Below, piece by piece: positions 35,131 through 47,386 of a stretch of 64,000 nucleotides of DNA; position 1 is the first letter of the stretch; each line of letters opens with the position of its first letter. Source of the stretch: Steromphala cineraria (taxonomy: Eukaryota; Mollusca; Gastropoda; Trochida; Trochidae); contig OU744732.1 of the NCBI GenBank assembly GCA_916613615.1, forward strand, positions 30,824,673 to 30,888,672, in the 5' to 3' direction. The notes beneath the pieces were generated by a model. That model was not told the DNA's origin. It searched no databases and saw only the letters and a list, made by a program, of their open reading frames with translations. The position numbers and the translations under genes are program-made.

Positions 35131-35709
35131 CTCAATGTTGAAAGACCTTTCCTCTCTATGAACCTGGATAAGATTGGACAAAGTAATCAGCCTTGGGCAA
35201 TTCTATTACCATTGTTCAGACATTAATGATGCTTTAGAGTGATTTGCTTTATCCCTTTCTCAATCCAATTGTTAAGTTTCTTTTAACACAATAAGGAAAT
35301 TGAATTCTTTTAATCTTAAATGGTTTGATATTTCAATCAAAGTAGGCTATTCAATACCATTGTTCTGACCCAAATGTTTACTTATAATTCTTGGAACTGC
35401 AAGAGTGTATTTCAGTCGAATGATAACCATTAAGTATCACTATAATTTATTTATTTTAGAATTTTAGAAACAAAATATCACTTAGCCTCACCCATATTTA
35501 GATGGTTATAAAGATTAAGATGGTTAGCTTACAAACCCATTCGAAACTAGTAAAGTTTGGAATGTTGGAATGCAATGTCTAGTCTAGCTTCAAGAAACTT
35601 GATATGTTGAATATCATCACATGTCATTGGGCTTTTTAAGTTATCAGCTTTCTATTTTCGAATGTTCTTATTATTAGATAAGTTAATTGAGTTATGTTAA
35701 GTTAACATA
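35131..35709. other. No gene recognised
   Basis: AT-rich sequence with nothing identifiable. Confidence 0.5.
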
Positions 35710-37085
35710 ACGTAATAATAAAACAATTAATTTATAGAGCGCCGTTCGGTATCCAACTTTCCAGCTGCCCACCAGTGCTGTAAAGAGGAGTTAAGTGATT
35801 GTTAGCTTCCTTAAAAAGGAGGGGTTTAAGTCCTTTGAGCAACGAATCTTGGGGATTTCTTCCGATCTTCAGGTAGATATTTCCAACGTTTTGTGCAAGG
35901 ACAGGGAATGCTCTGTCTGCAAGTTTAGTATTGATGTGAGGTAGATGATTTTATCTGGTTGGAGGTTTTGTAGATAGAGAGAAGTTCTTTAAGGTATTAT
36001 GGAGAGTGTTCATCGTTGAGGGAGTTGAAGGTGATGGTGAGGATCTTGAACTGGACACGTTGCATGATTGGAAGCCAGTGTATGTCCTTCAGGACAGCTG
36101 TGGAGGAATCTGTCCTTTTCCTTATTGTTATAACACGTGCAGCTGTGTTCTGAACTCTTGGCATCCTGCTTATAGCTGTTGTATAGCTCAGCAGGAAGTT
36201 ACTGTAATTCAAATGTGACTTTATGTAACTGTGTGCCAGAAGTTTTGTGCTGTCGACGTCGAGATAGTCACGAATCTTCCCGATGTTTTTTCAGTTGGAT
36301 ATATGACAGCAGTGAGAGGGTGACAACGTCTTGTCAAATATGACCCCAAGGTTTCGAATTTGTCAACTGTTTGTTGAATGTTGGAATAGGCAATCAGTAG
36401 TGGAGTGTCTTCTACTTTAGCTAGCTGTTGTCGCGATATACTCCCGTTGTCACAATATTAAGTGTTAGGAAGTTCTGAGACATAAAAAGCCAGATATCAG
36501 AGGTGCAGTCCTGCAGACTTTCCCTCTTGGCAGTGATATTGCAAAGTTTGATGCTGACATACAGCTGTCATCAGCATAACCATGATGTCAATGATGACGG
36601 ATATTAACTTGGAGAATGATATTCATCAGGAAGAGCACAGGACCTAGCAGCGAACCTTGTGGTACACCACAAATCAGGTGACGAATGCGACACAATCATG
36701 TCATGTCTCTGTCACTAAGATATGATATTATCCGATTCAAAAGAATGTCAATATCTAAGTGTGTGCTCAAGTTGTTACAGAAGGATGTCATGATCCACCG
36801 TATCGAAGGCTGTCGAGTGCTCTAAGCGCACTAGCAGTTCGGTTGTTTGTTAATCCATACACATCAAGGTATCATTGTGAACTTTGGGAAGCGCTGTCTC
36901 TGTGCTGTGTCGGAATTTGTAGGCGGATTGAAAGATTTCAAATAGTTGATGTTCTAGATCTGCAAGCTGAACGTTCCTGGAGTGTTATTGAGACAATCCT
37001 TTCCAGTACTTCGAGGGAAATGGTAGGTTTGAAATTTGCCGAAAATTCCTTAGGTCATTTGCGTCCAAAGCTATTTTTAGGAAAG
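35710..37085 (-). pseudogene. CR1/L2-like LINE relic: RT domain to 3' end
   Basis: This is a decayed non-LTR reverse transcriptase on the minus strand. Visible motifs, 5' to 3' on that strand, are an LERIV-like finger (about 36990), AFDTVDHDIL at 36810-36781, GVPQGS at 36668-36651 and the catalytic YADD at 36578-36567. The C-terminal conserved segment is in the open stretch 36212-35997 (VQNTAARVIT, VLKDIHWLPI, RVQFKILTITF). The 3' end, near 35712-35760, has TAATAATAAA and TTTATAGAGCGC. Several frameshifts and stops separate these pieces, and the element is 5'-truncated at about 37085. It is dead. The plus-strand frames of 70 and 110 codons over it are antisense noise. Confidence 0.85.
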
Positions 37086-37198
37086 GGGTGACCAATGCTT
37101 AAAACAAGGAGGGAAATATCCTAATCTGAGGGAGAAGTTGCAAATAACTACAAAGATGGTAAATAATGAATCTAAGTATGCATTTTCTATCCATGTAA

Positions 37199-37465
37199 AT
37201 CATTTTAGTTATTTCATCCGGACTAAAATTTTCAAATCCAATCATTGGTGCACCAGTGTATTTTGTGTCAGAGGATAAGGAGTCATTTGAGTTAGAATTT
37301 CAGTTCAGAAGAAATGTTGCTTCTGATATCATCGACTTTCGAGACAAAGTAAAATTAGGAAATGGTTCTGCCTTTGCCTTAACGTATTCATTGAAAGAAT
37401 CACCATATGATGGTTTGCTTTTAAAATATTATGTTTCCATGGATACGCAATGTGAAATACATTGA
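37199..37465 (+). CDS. Candidate orphan exon or gene fragment, 88 codons, unknown
   Basis: This is an open frame with codon structure unlike its surroundings. About 27 of 88 codons begin with G (about 31%), against the roughly 17% expected from base composition. The product is mixed and charged (for example FVSEDKESFELEFQFRRN) and not the I/N/K/Y-rich output of AT-rich noise. A good acceptor (TCATTTTAG) ends at 37204, after which the frame reads ISSGLKFSN. It ends at TGA, with AATAAA-like TAATAAAC 220 bp later. This is compatible with a terminal exon of an unseen gene or a captured fragment. I do not recognise the sequence. Length alone would not exclude chance. Confidence 0.35.
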   Translation: MILVISSGLKFSNPIIGAPVYFVSEDKESFELEFQFRRNVASDIIDFRDKVKLGNGSAFALTYSLKESPYDGLLLKYYVSMDTQCEIH

Positions 37466-37469
37466 GTGC

Positions 37470-38465
37470 CGATATTTAAAATATTCGGGCGAGATAAGAC
37501 ATCTGTTGATGTCCCCTGTGTATTATAGTCTTATCTTGATTATTCGTTACAAATTATCTGCATTCATGATAGCAACTTTATTTGTAATCTTGTAATACTG
37601 ATCATTTGACTTAGGCGGCTGGACAATAAGCCATCAACTGATGTCCTTTCAAAATTATTAGGTGAGGCTTAGATGGCTTAACCGTAATAAACAGTATCAA
37701 AGTTTTACAGCAATCAATACAGCAGATTCCCTTTATGTGAAACGTTAATATCAATAATGCTTGCTAAGAACATTTATGTAAACTATGATAAAATGAATAA
37801 CGTTTTTTTAACAATTGCACTTGGATTTACTTCACTGTCCTTTCGCCCACTCATTTCCGGCTTCATATGTCAATCAATAATGACATATCATATTGTTTCT
37901 GCATTATCGTAGTTTGTCTTTCTTTTTAACATAAGAAATAATTTCTTATTTTCGCTTTATTGTTCTTCCAAGCAACATGTTTGTTTCCATTTCTTTTCTC
38001 CTGTATCTTAAGTATATCATTAAAACGGACATTAACAAAGTTATGTTGTAGCTATATGCCTTTAAAGACCAGCTACTCGTTTTCAAGAAATTCAAATTTG
38101 TTCAAAACACTCCAATGTGTAATGACAAATTTAAGACAAAAAAAGACATTTATACCTTTTGTACTCACACTGCATCTTACAAGAAATAATTTTAAATAAA
38201 AAAATATAATATTTTCATCAATGATTATCTTTCAATACAATAATTTAATTACGATGTTTGAATATAAAATACCTCTTGTTCATGTTTTAGCAAAAATATT
38301 TCATCAATGATAGATAGACTTTACAATTTTTTAATATAAAAATTTGGCTATACTTCTTGTTCATGTTTAAGCATAATATGCATTTCACATTGTTGAATGT
38401 TTTGACTCGAGGTGTTAATTTATTAACAAAAGACCCAGTCTAATGCATTGTCACTTTAAAGCAAA
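37470..38465. other. No gene recognised
   Basis: Contains a loosely repeated GTTGATGTCC / CAACTGATGTCC motif at about 37505 and 37634. Otherwise AT-rich and featureless. Confidence 0.5.
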
Positions 38466-38840
38466 TACTTAAGCTTGTAACGCAAACCAATCACAATGCA
38501 GAGATCGATTGCAAGAACGTGGGTGAATGAATGAAGATAAAGCTGACTTAGATTTTGTTCAAACAATTCATGATGTGAAATGAATTGTTTCCATTCAGAG
38601 GTAAAGAGAATAGGAGAATTTATTGACCAAGGCACGAGAATTCGTCAACCATCAGTGGGTCAGGTTTACATTGTTAGCCTTAATGTATTCTTCCATTGTA
38701 GGTGGGTGGGAGATACCGTGTTTTAGTCGCTTGTGGGTCAGTGTTTATACAGTTCTCTAAGTTAGTGTACCAAAATGTTAAATCTGTTACTTTTTATTCA
38801 CATCTCACATTCACAGTAAATGATTAAAGTGTCCTCTTAA

Positions 38841-39161
38841 AGGGACAGTAGCACGTTTTTTGAAATTGAAATAATTTCTATTTTTCACTGATAATTGGTT
38901 AATGTATTACTTTGATCTCATTACAAAAACCAATCATCCATTTTCAGAGAACAAATTATAAAGATTCACATAAAGTCCATTGGCAGCTATTGTTATGTGA
39001 ACACCTTTAATTTATTTTGTGTAAAAAAATCCCACGGTTTAACTACACATTTTGTATTACAACTTTATTTAGTTTAGATATATTGTCCTTCATTTGGAAC
39101 CATTTATTTTCATGTTCCTGACATCACTTTACATTCCCCCGAAAAACGTGCTACTGTCCCT
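38841..39161 (+). mobile_element. TTAA-flanked MITE, copy 4 (forward)
   Basis: 321 bp, TTAA at 38837-38840 and 39162-39165. Both termini carry the same change (AGGGACAG and its complement), so the two ends match each other better than the family consensus. It has internal deletions. Confidence 0.9.
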
Positions 39162-39278
39162 TTAAGAGAAAAGTGACTAATTAGAAGAAATATGTATGAA
39201 CATTTGTGAGACAACAAACGTGATATATGAGGTAAAGGTTTTTCCAATGTATTGCTTTCATAACCTTATGATTATATA

Positions 39279-39588
39279 TATAAGGTGATGTCAGGAAAAT
39301 GAAAATTAATGGTTCCAATTGAAAGACAATGTATATAAACTAAATGGAGCATTAATAATTCAAATATAAAAAGTAAAGTTGAGCCATGCTATTCCCTTTT
39401 CTTACACAAAATGAATTAAAGGTATTCACACAAAATGGTCGCCAACAGATTTTATGTCCTCTAACGATGGATAATTGGCTTGTGTTATGATATTTTTTTA
39501 CTGTCAAAATAATACATTTAGCACTTACTTACAAATATCAGTGAAAATTTTAAAATATAAAGTTATCAAAAAACGTGCTACTGCCCCT
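39279..39588 (-). mobile_element. TTAA-flanked MITE, copy 5 (reverse, left end lost)
   Basis: The right terminus and TTAA (39589-39592) are intact. The left end is replaced by a short TATATATA run before TAAGGTGATGTCAGGAAAAT. It lies only 118 bp from copy 4. Confidence 0.85.
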
Positions 39589-42500
39589 TTAAAATGTCAT
39601 TAGTAAATATCCTATGGGTTTTGTTCACCTATGAATGGTGTGGTGAAATACAAGATCATTAATGTATCAATATCTATTTGCAATGACATATTCACTATAT
39701 CAAGTGAACCAGTACTTTCATACAGATAACCTTAGGCACTAACGATTACCCAGTCCACACTTGGATTTATCTCAATAACCTTTTACAACTTTGTTCAATA
39801 TAGTGTTTACATTCTGTATTGATATCATTTAGACAAGGTATAACACCCACAATGCGAATGATGACACCTGCAACTGGATTGATACAACCAAAGTATGATC
39901 AAAAAAGGAACAAATCAATCAAAAGTAATTACCAAATATATCGAACAGGAAGTCACATTTTATGTGATAATCTATGAACACTAGATCATTATTGACTGAC
40001 CTCTGTTAGCAATATTGTTACCTGTTACGAAAATACCTCTTATTTTCTTTTATTGATTATTCTAACTGTAGATATAAATAACAGTTGTTTTAGCATTTCA
40101 ATTTGTATCATTGTTATCCTCTATCGTAACACTAACATTGTAATAAGATAAAGACGAAATAATTGTCACTTCAATTAAAAATTTTGGCAAACTATGTGAT
40201 ACATTAGGGTTTTGACTTCCCTTAACACTTGCATACATTAATTTAAAATTAGATGTTATTGATGACGTATACAGTTCTGTAAGTAGTAATTTTTCAACTA
40301 GGTTTGTTTATTTAACCAGTATACTCTCCAAATATCATCAGTGAAGATATAGAATGTAATGTCGGTAATTTCATATCAGGTGAGGTTGTTTCTTGGGGTT
40401 ATAACAATAAGTATGATTGTTCCTTATTTCTTTACTACAAAATGTTGTGAATCAGAAAAGCGTATTGCATGTCATTCATGCTTTTAAAACTGGAGATTAC
40501 TCATGTTCTTTTGAAAAAATAGCAATGATTAAAACATAACTCATCCTTCAGATGTAAGTTGTTTAGGAAAACGCATTTTTTTCAATGACTGTTGTTTTTT
40601 ACCTTCTACCTATTTACATTTTCATAACGCGAGTTTACATCATATGTACAGTTTTCTTAAAATCGTGTTTAATTGGACTGATATATTCATAAATCTGTCA
40701 ATTAAACTGATATATTGGATATTTCCAGAAGTGTGTATTCATTGAAATCATGTTGTTTATGTATTGTAATATACAAATAAATTACTCGACTATTTAAAAA
40801 CGAAACATAAGAATGAAAATTGATAGTTCAAGAGGTCTACCTAATAACAATCCCTTCAGTCTTGCATGAGATAGTTATGTTTTAGCCAGGTTCCTTTTTA
40901 TCCTCATTGAAACAATTTTCATTAAAATTAAACATACACGCAATGACAATACCTGTGTAATACATGACGGCACAAAGCGATCCAAATATTCAATATTCTC
41001 TAGGGGAAATCTTTGCTTTTCACAGACATCAACGACAGCTCTCATATACATCTGATTTCCTTAGCTCTATTGTAGTAATTCAGACATTTACTTTATTCCT
41101 TTTTGGTGTTAAATGACCAAACCTCTAGCTAGATCACCCTTTTTAGACTATTAAGTTATTACTTCAAAAATTAAATCTTCTTCCGGCTAAATCACAAATA
41201 TCATCACAGGTAAGACCTTTTAATTGAAAACTGTATTGCATTACAACTTCTGCCCATTCAATGATCACGCACTCACGTAATTGTTACCTTGGAAACGAAA
41301 GCAAAATATTTATTTACAAAATAAACATGATTACAAAATCACTCAAAAACATCATTGTTATCATTAGAATTTGAATAGAATTAAAGTAGTGGTGTGGTTG
41401 CAAATTCGACATCAAGGCTATTTCATCCGATATTTTATTATTCGTTGACAGAGTATCTAATGTACAAAGTGATTGTTAATACCCTGTTGTAATGGTTCAT
41501 GTTACATACAATTACAAAAGTTGCATCATTCGTCTAAAAATTGCATGAGCTAGCTGAAACAGATACTTTTCATTTATAGCAACGTAGCCGTGTGTAAGAA
41601 TAATGTAGTACGTTAGGAGATAATCAAACCGTTGCAACAACGAAGTTGAGTATTGTAAGAACATTTTTATCTTCTAAGTGCCTGTTTAAGTTTTAGTGTC
41701 AGGTTTGCAAGGCAAATATTGATGAACCTGGTCACAACGTTAATGATTTAAATCAATTCTAACCATGCGATTTTCAGCAATTTCAAATTCTAGCGTGAAA
41801 GCATTTCCTTATTTTCAAAGGCTTTGAAGAAGTCATAGAGAAGACATATGTATGAAGTAAAGTTGACATCATTTATAAATTGCCTCATTTTAACGAATAA
41901 TTTGTATGCTTTGTCCTAGTTTTTAAATTGTTACCACCAATCATCCTGTTATCCTACATGTATTTTTATACCAGAGAAGATGTCATTCATTAACTCATCC
42001 ATACTAGTATTTACATTTGCTCTTAATCATTGCAGTCTATGACAAAACAAATGGATATTTTCAAAAATGCTTGGATGCCTCTGTGACTGGTTAATGGTAT
42101 AATGGTGTACATAAGGAAACAGATAAGGTGATATTGCCAATCCAGTTGGAAAAGACTTCAATCAGTTTATCACAAGAGATAAAAACAATGGCAATGAATA
42201 AAATCACAGGTAAAAAGTGCTCTACATCTGTCAAAGCCTCCTATCGAAGTGTGTTAATAGATTTGACTCTTCACAATTCGGCGGAATGTTTTTAGAAATG
42301 TCCATTGTTTATCAATAAAGTCATAAGTCATATATAGTACATTTAACTTCATGTTTGTTTGCAATGACAAAAAGGCGGTTATGAATGTTTTTCAGTATAC
42401 AGCTGCATATCATAAGTTTGTTCACCTGCTTGTGATCTTAGTGCAAATATCATGTAATTTTGGTTTCGTTTTGACGTTCATAAAATAACTCCAGGAGCAC

Positions 42501-45390
42501 TTACAGAAGTTCATCAATTGTCCATGTGTAAAATAACCATTCCCAAACCATATTTCGGGATCGTCTTGTCACTGGCGCTGAATGCCGATATTTGGCATTG
42601 TTAAATAGACAGATGGGGTCATATTTGTGAAATTCGGATTTTCTTAAATTTCAATTAAAATCATCCATGTTAACTTTGTAGGAAAAAAATCAGCACAAAT
42701 ACGTTTCCTTAGCGCAAAGGAACACATATGAATAAGATCTAAAGCTGTTGATCACTTATGAAGTATTGTGTAGAGCAAAATAGAAATCAGTGTTTTCGAA
42801 ATTTTGACCCCTGGTCACTTCAATGACGTGCCAAATTTGCTACAGCTATCTTCTAGGTATGACATACGAATATGTCAACGCAAACTGATTCTTAACTTTT
42901 GAAGTGAAATTTCATCATAATCGGTTTCGTTTTCACATTGATATGATGTCTCAAAGACGTTACAAATAACATGATATTTGCACTAGAATACAAAGGTATG
43001 TGAACAAACTTAAGATACGCAGCTGTAAAGCAAGCAGCTGAGGCCTATGTTTGTAGTCGTACAGACTGTTTTTGATAGTTAACTAGTTTATCAAAACTGC
43101 CAACTGCTTGTTATTATGATAAATACTCCTTGTCACTCGGTCCTTTCCCAATAACAATGAAACCCTATATTAACACTTAGACTACCATTGTCACTATTCA
43201 TTAATTAGCGACCAGTAAAGGGAACATGTACCTAGGAAAACCTTCAATGTGGTTTTACTGTTGTAAAGTCCAGAGCTAATGACAATACTGTCAAATTAAT
43301 ATGTTTTCTTGGTGGCTACTGTAACTATCGAAGTTGGCATATCTATTATATACTTTGTTGTGTTTTGCCATGCCTGAAAAAAACAACTCAGTGTGTCATC
43401 AAAAGTGTTTATCATCAAATTTCGTACGGACGATGCGATGTTACAAAGTTTGAAATCGACGCAGTTCTGAACATGTCTTTACATTTCATTAAACAAATTC
43501 AAAATTCGAGAATTATGGTTTTACAACAATTTATTATGAATTTGATACACATACAGATATCATCGTCATTATTAGATTATAACTTATACCTGTTAATGAT
43601 AACTCATGATAGTTCTCTCCTAACGTTTATAATACATGTACTACTTAGAAAGGATATTTTGTAACATTACAAAATGAGTAAATGATCTTTTACTGAAAAA
43701 ATAACCTTTAAAGACCTCACGTTAAATAGAAAAAAGCATACTTAATTCAATCTTAGAACAATTTATCAATAGAAAAGATTGGCAAGAAAAGTAAAGATGA
43801 GAGAATTAGATAAACGAGCAACTATTGTATACATGTAGTAGTTATATATCTAACAAGGAAACAGTCAGGACACGACTTTAGAGATGCACCATTTGTAGTA
43901 TTCTCTCAAGATTGTCACTTCCGTTTGAGATGCTCAAAACTATATATAACTATAAAAAGAGATGTTTATTATCTTAAGTGACGACAATAATATATATCTA
44001 TGAAGATATTTTTCTCACGCATCAACAATGCCTATCATCCAAATACCAGTTGTATTTACACATATATATGTATTTATTTTGTCACATAATTAATGTTTAA
44101 GGTTAAAAAACACTATATATCTATAGTATTCTTTTACATCAATTTCTTGAAAATCTAAGACTCGGAGCCATTCAGATCCTAAGTTCTGACGATTCAAACA
44201 AGTTTTCATGTTTTTTCAAATAAATAATTGTTAGTGCCAAACGTTCTATCCACAGAGGATAACAAATCGCACTACTCGACCATGTTATTTGTGAAAATTA
44301 TCAAGTATCACGTGAAAACTGATGGCGGCCAAATTACTGTGGACATCTTACAGCCATTTTCAAGAAAATGGATTCACGTACTTGATGTAATTGACCATTT
44401 TTATTGTTTGAATTTGATTGTTTTTAAAATTGGTAATATTTTGCCTCAAAAACGGGTGAGGTACTCTTAATGTTGAACCTTCGCATTGTAGAGATCAATT
44501 GCAAAAACGTGAGTACATTTTGTTACTGTGTTTATGTATTACACGATGTGGAATTGATTGTTTCCATTCAGAGTAAAATCTTATTGACCCAAGCACGAAA
44601 CTCTGTCAACCATCAATAGATCAGATTTACATTTGTAGTCATCTTTTTTCTGCAGCTGTAAGTTTGTGGAAGATATCGTATTTCTCGTGTTTTAATCACG
44701 TGTGATTTGTTTATTTCAATCTTATCCTCAAAGAATTTCAGAAACTTTGATTATATCTTCTTAGGTGAAAATGTTATGTTAGTAAAGTTGCTGAACATAT
44801 AACAACGTTTCTTTTTGTCATTCTTATATTCAAATAGTATGAGTGTAGTATCCTGTTTAACATTACTAATCGATACAAATGAATTTGAATATTAAAAAAT
44901 TCTGTTGAGCATGAAATGCGACTACGAAACCTTGTGATAGTCACATCAGTTTTGAAGAAGTACTCACAATTTCAAACACCATGATACTGGTATGATACTT
45001 ATAATTGTATCTGTTCAATTTTTTTAAATGAAATGTATAAGATTTATTAAGCTGTTATCAATATTTAAAACAATTGATTGAAATTAACTTGTTCATGTTT
45101 TTTTGTGAGTTGGTTTAAAACAAGCAAAAGGGCAATTTTCACTACCCTATCTTGTCAAAGTTAGGAGATTTTAAACGGCGTTTGAATAAAAAGGCTTGTT
45201 TTCAAAAACGTTTATAGATATAGCTTTGAAATTAAAACCTTAGTTCAGTTGGCCCTTGAACACATGAAATAACCCTGTAACTATCACTCGTAGCTTCGCC
45301 TATCATGCGTTTTATATGGTATCGTTTCTTTTGCCCCTGATTGTATTTGCAAATGTTATCTTACATCACTATTCATTAATAATGCATTAA

Positions 45391-45746
45391 AGGGGCAGTA
45401 GCACGTTTTTAAGGGGAATATAAGGTGATGTCAGGAAAATGAAAATAAATGGTTCCAATTGAAAGACAATGTATTTAAACTAAATGAAGCAGTTATAATT
45501 TGAACATATAACTTAAAGTTCAGCCATGCGATTCTTTTTTCTTACAAAAATGAATTAAAGGTGTTCACACAAAAATGGCCGCCAATGGATTTTATGTGAA
45601 TCCTCATACTTTGTCCTCTTACTATGGATGATCGGCTTGTGTAATGAGATTGTTGACACTGGCAATATAATACATTTTACATTTACTTAAAATTACAAGT
45701 GAAATATTTAAAATATAAAATTACCAAAAAACGTGCTACTGCCCCT
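45391..45746 (-). mobile_element. TTAA-flanked MITE, copy 6 (reverse)
   Basis: 356 bp, complete, TTAA at 45387-45390 and 45747-45750. Confidence 0.9.
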
Positions 45747-46761
45747 TTAAGGAATGGTATCTTTAGGCATTTAATATATATATTTATAGACAGCCTACCA
45801 TTAAGAGATACCGTTATACCCCGGTTGAAACTATTTTCATTAAACTAAAGCAAACAAACAGTTTCAAACAAACTGATCATAAATTAATCCAAAATAATCT
45901 ATGTTCGTTCAGGAAACTATCAATAACTGCTATGACGTTGAGTTGAAATCTTTAGCTCTAACTCAATAATAAAGATATTTCGTTTTGGTGCTCAAAGTAT
46001 TAACTATTGTTGTCTTCCGGCTTAATCACAAATATCATCACAGCCAAGATCTTATATTTGAAAGTTTTGATTCTTACTATGTTTCATTGAACTTACACAC
46101 ATATGTAACAGTTACCGTGGAAACGAAAGTTAAATATGTAACTACAAAATAAACAAATATCATTACAGCTAAGACCTTTTGATTTTAGATTTTCAACATT
46201 TCGATTTTACTATGTTTTTTGGGTAAAACTCTGATTTTTACATGTTCAATGACCTGCAAAAATATATAATAGTTGCCTTGGAAACGGAAGGGATATGTTG
46301 ACTTACAAAATAAACAAAATAACAAAAAAGTCCTCGAAAACGTCATTCTTTTCAAATTAAAATAGAGTCAATTTCAAATATGATGCCACACATATTCCAT
46401 TAAAAGTTCACAATTCGCAGACAGTATTTATAATGCAAACTGATACCAATGTAGTGATTAAACATATATGAAATATCAAAAGTTGCATCATTTAGTCTCA
46501 ATGTTGCGTCAGCCAATGAAACAGAAGATATTTATTAAGGGAACCGTAACGCATTTTACCATATATTTGTAATGTTGTTGATTTTATTAGTTAATTTAAA
46601 TGGTATATCACGTAACACGTTATTCCTCGGCTATTCAAGTTATGTGATACTATGAAATAATAAAATTTCTATTCGATTAGAAATGTTCATTTTACAATTG
46701 GTTTCAGTATAATAGATCTCCTGCATAATAGATCATTTTATTTAAATAAGCGACTGTTTAA

Positions 46762-47122
46762 AGGGGCAGTAGCACGTTTTTAGAGGGCATATAAGGTGAT
46801 GTCAGGAAAATGAAACTTGGTAATGGTTCCAATTAAAAGACCATGTATCTAAACTAAATGAAACAGTAAATTTTTCAAATATATAATGTAAAGTTAAGCC
46901 ATGAGATTCCCTTTTCTTACACAAAATGAATTAAAGGTGTTCACAAAAGATGGCCGCCAATGGATTTTATGTGAAAAATCATACTTTCTCCTCTGACTAT
47001 GGATGATTGGCTTGTGTAATGAGATTTTTGACACGGTCAAAATAATACATTTAGCATTAACTTACAATTATCAGTGAAATATCTAAAATATAAAATTATC
47101 AAAAAAACGTGCTACTGCCCCT
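46762..47122 (-). mobile_element. TTAA-flanked MITE, copy 7 (reverse)
   Basis: 361 bp, complete, TTAA at 46758-46761 and 47123-47126. The right TTAA is shared with copy 8. Confidence 0.9.
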
Positions 47123-47126
47123 TTAA

Positions 47127-47386
47127 AGGGGCAGTAGCACGTTTTTCTAAAATTGTGCATTTTCATCTTTCACTGATAATTATGCGTTAAAGCTAAATGT
47201 ATTATTTTGTTAATGCCAAAAATCTCATGCAACCCATCATCTATAGTCTGAGAACAAATTATAAAGATTCACAAACCGTCCATTGGCGGCCATTTTTGTG
47301 TGAACACCTTAAATTAATTTTGTGTAAGAACAAGGAATCGCATGGCTAAACTTTACATTTTATATTTGATTTATTACTACTTCATC
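47127..47386 (+). mobile_element. TTAA-flanked MITE, copy 8 (forward, right end lost)
   Basis: Starts directly after the TTAA that ends copy 7 and matches the forward consensus to about 47386. The terminal roughly 90 bp and the right inverted repeat are then missing. Confidence 0.88.

Larger units (their letters stand above)
31985..43370 (+). repeat. Diverged tandem unit 3 of 4 (expanded by insertions)
   Basis: Block a at about 31985-32165, c at 38470-38735 (ATGCAGAGATCGATTGCAAG, GAATTGTTTCCATTCAGAGG), d at 41265-41560 (GTTACCTTGGAAACGAAAGC), f at 42040-42300, e at 42390-43040 and g at 43140-43370. Its extra length comes from a local duplication (32.9/34.7 kb), a LINE relic (35.7-37.1 kb) and two MITEs. 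Block b was not found. Confidence 0.65.

Noticed and set aside
35997..37091. Plus-strand frames of 70 and 110 codons
   Set aside because: Antisense to the LINE reverse transcriptase relic; the RT motifs are on the minus strand.
44190..44440. Possible tenth TTAA MITE (GATGGCGGCCAAATTACTGTG resembles the MITE interior)
   Set aside because: Only a short stretch is alike, and there are no ends or TTAA flanks.
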